Assembly: GCA_033765235.1 (NCBI GenBank) | Contig: JANRIG010000023.1 | Location: 248,001 to 312,000, forward strand | Direction of reading: 5' to 3' | DNA length: 64,000 nucleotides | Source of the DNA: JANRIG01 sp033765235 | Lineage (GTDB): Bacteria; Bacteroidota; Bacteroidia; Cytophagales; UBA9547 | Shown here: positions 63,920 to 64,000 of the stretch, one piece after another | How positions within the stretch are numbered: the first letter of the stretch is position 1 | Layout: each line of letters starts with the position of its first letter | The notes under the pieces: model-generated | Told to the model about the DNA's origin: nothing | The model's database searches: none | The model's input: the letters and a program-made list of their open reading frames with translations, nothing else | Made by a program: the position numbers and the translations under genes

Positions 63920-64000
63920 TTAATTTATCTCGATTACTTTAAACTCTGTACGTCTGTTTTTTTGATGGTCTTCTTCGCTTACTGCGTTAGGAATTATATG
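63920..64000 (-). CDS. OmpA-family protein, C-terminal fragment at the window edge
   Basis: The last 81 bases on this strand encode HIIPNAVSEEDHQKNRRTEF and end KVIEIN before a stop. The stretch HQKNRRTEFKV matches the end of the OmpA peptidoglycan-binding domain. The start of the gene lies beyond the window. Orientation is leftward, the same as recQ. Confidence 0.82.
   Translation of the reverse strand, partial: HIIPNAVSEEDHQKNRRTEFKVIEIN

Noticed and set aside
1..64000. CRISPR arrays, tRNA genes, rRNA genes
   Set aside because: No regularly spaced repeats were found by eye, and none of the intergenic gaps holds a cloverleaf-like sequence I could recognise. A tRNA scan would be needed to be certain.

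Overview
The window looks like a piece of a Bacteroidota chromosome. It is AT-rich and carries lineage hallmarks: a type IX secretion (T9SS) type B sorting domain, a PorP/SprF-like outer-membrane protein, TonB and OmpA proteins, a PPGG-type Ig-like lipoprotein, TAnnTTTG promoter motifs and weak Shine-Dalgarno signals. I see no tRNA, rRNA, insertion sequence, prophage or CRISPR array. Both ends cut a gene: a sugar permease at the left and an OmpA-family protein at the right.

Layout. 1-9641: sugar permease, alpha/beta hydrolase, outer-membrane barrel, tryptophan 2,3-dioxygenase, TonB, then a three-gene secretion/adhesion unit (T9SS type B cargo, PorP/SprF-like protein, PD40-OmpA protein). 9645-22642: glycosyltransferases, a small ABC exporter, an S41 protease next to a LysM lytic transglycosylase, a pRiA4b ORF-3-like protein, a GH63-like glucosidase, a PagL-like protein and TatC. 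22779-30686: a GAF/PAS protein, a PfkB kinase overlapping a lyxose/mannose isomerase, then EboF and EboE, an unknown gene, a DPM1-like glycosyltransferase and an EVE protein. 30765-37208: SAM hydroxide adenosyltransferase, photolyase, a membrane glycosyltransferase, an Opp/Dpp-type permease and a SpoIIE-type phosphatase.

37264-46594 is the most informative part. It holds S41 protease, rnpA, rpmH, an AT-rich stretch with a DnaA-box cluster, an Ig-like lipoprotein, mnmG (gidA), two perfect parS palindromes, an amidophosphoribosyltransferase-like gene, cysD and the 4.5S SRP RNA. Together these suggest that the replication origin lies here. Genes left of the parS pair read leftward and those to the right mostly read rightward, as expected for outward-moving forks. 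rnpA is interrupted by a one-base frame change inside a run of eleven A.

46594-64000: transaldolase, FtsE, a glycosyltransferase that overlaps a metallo-hydrolase tail to tail, a hybrid histidine kinase with a lone receiver, a Wza/Wzc polysaccharide export pair, the second half of an ebo set (EboD, EboC), a coiled-coil protein, a methyltransferase, a DUF1080 protein and RecQ.

Cell-surface construction dominates the gene content: T9SS, capsule export, at least five glycosyltransferases, murein enzymes and outer-membrane barrels. The ebo genes, linked elsewhere to moving a metabolite precursor to the periplasm, are split into two blocks about 28 kb apart. All functions are inferred from motifs read by eye; no database search was run.
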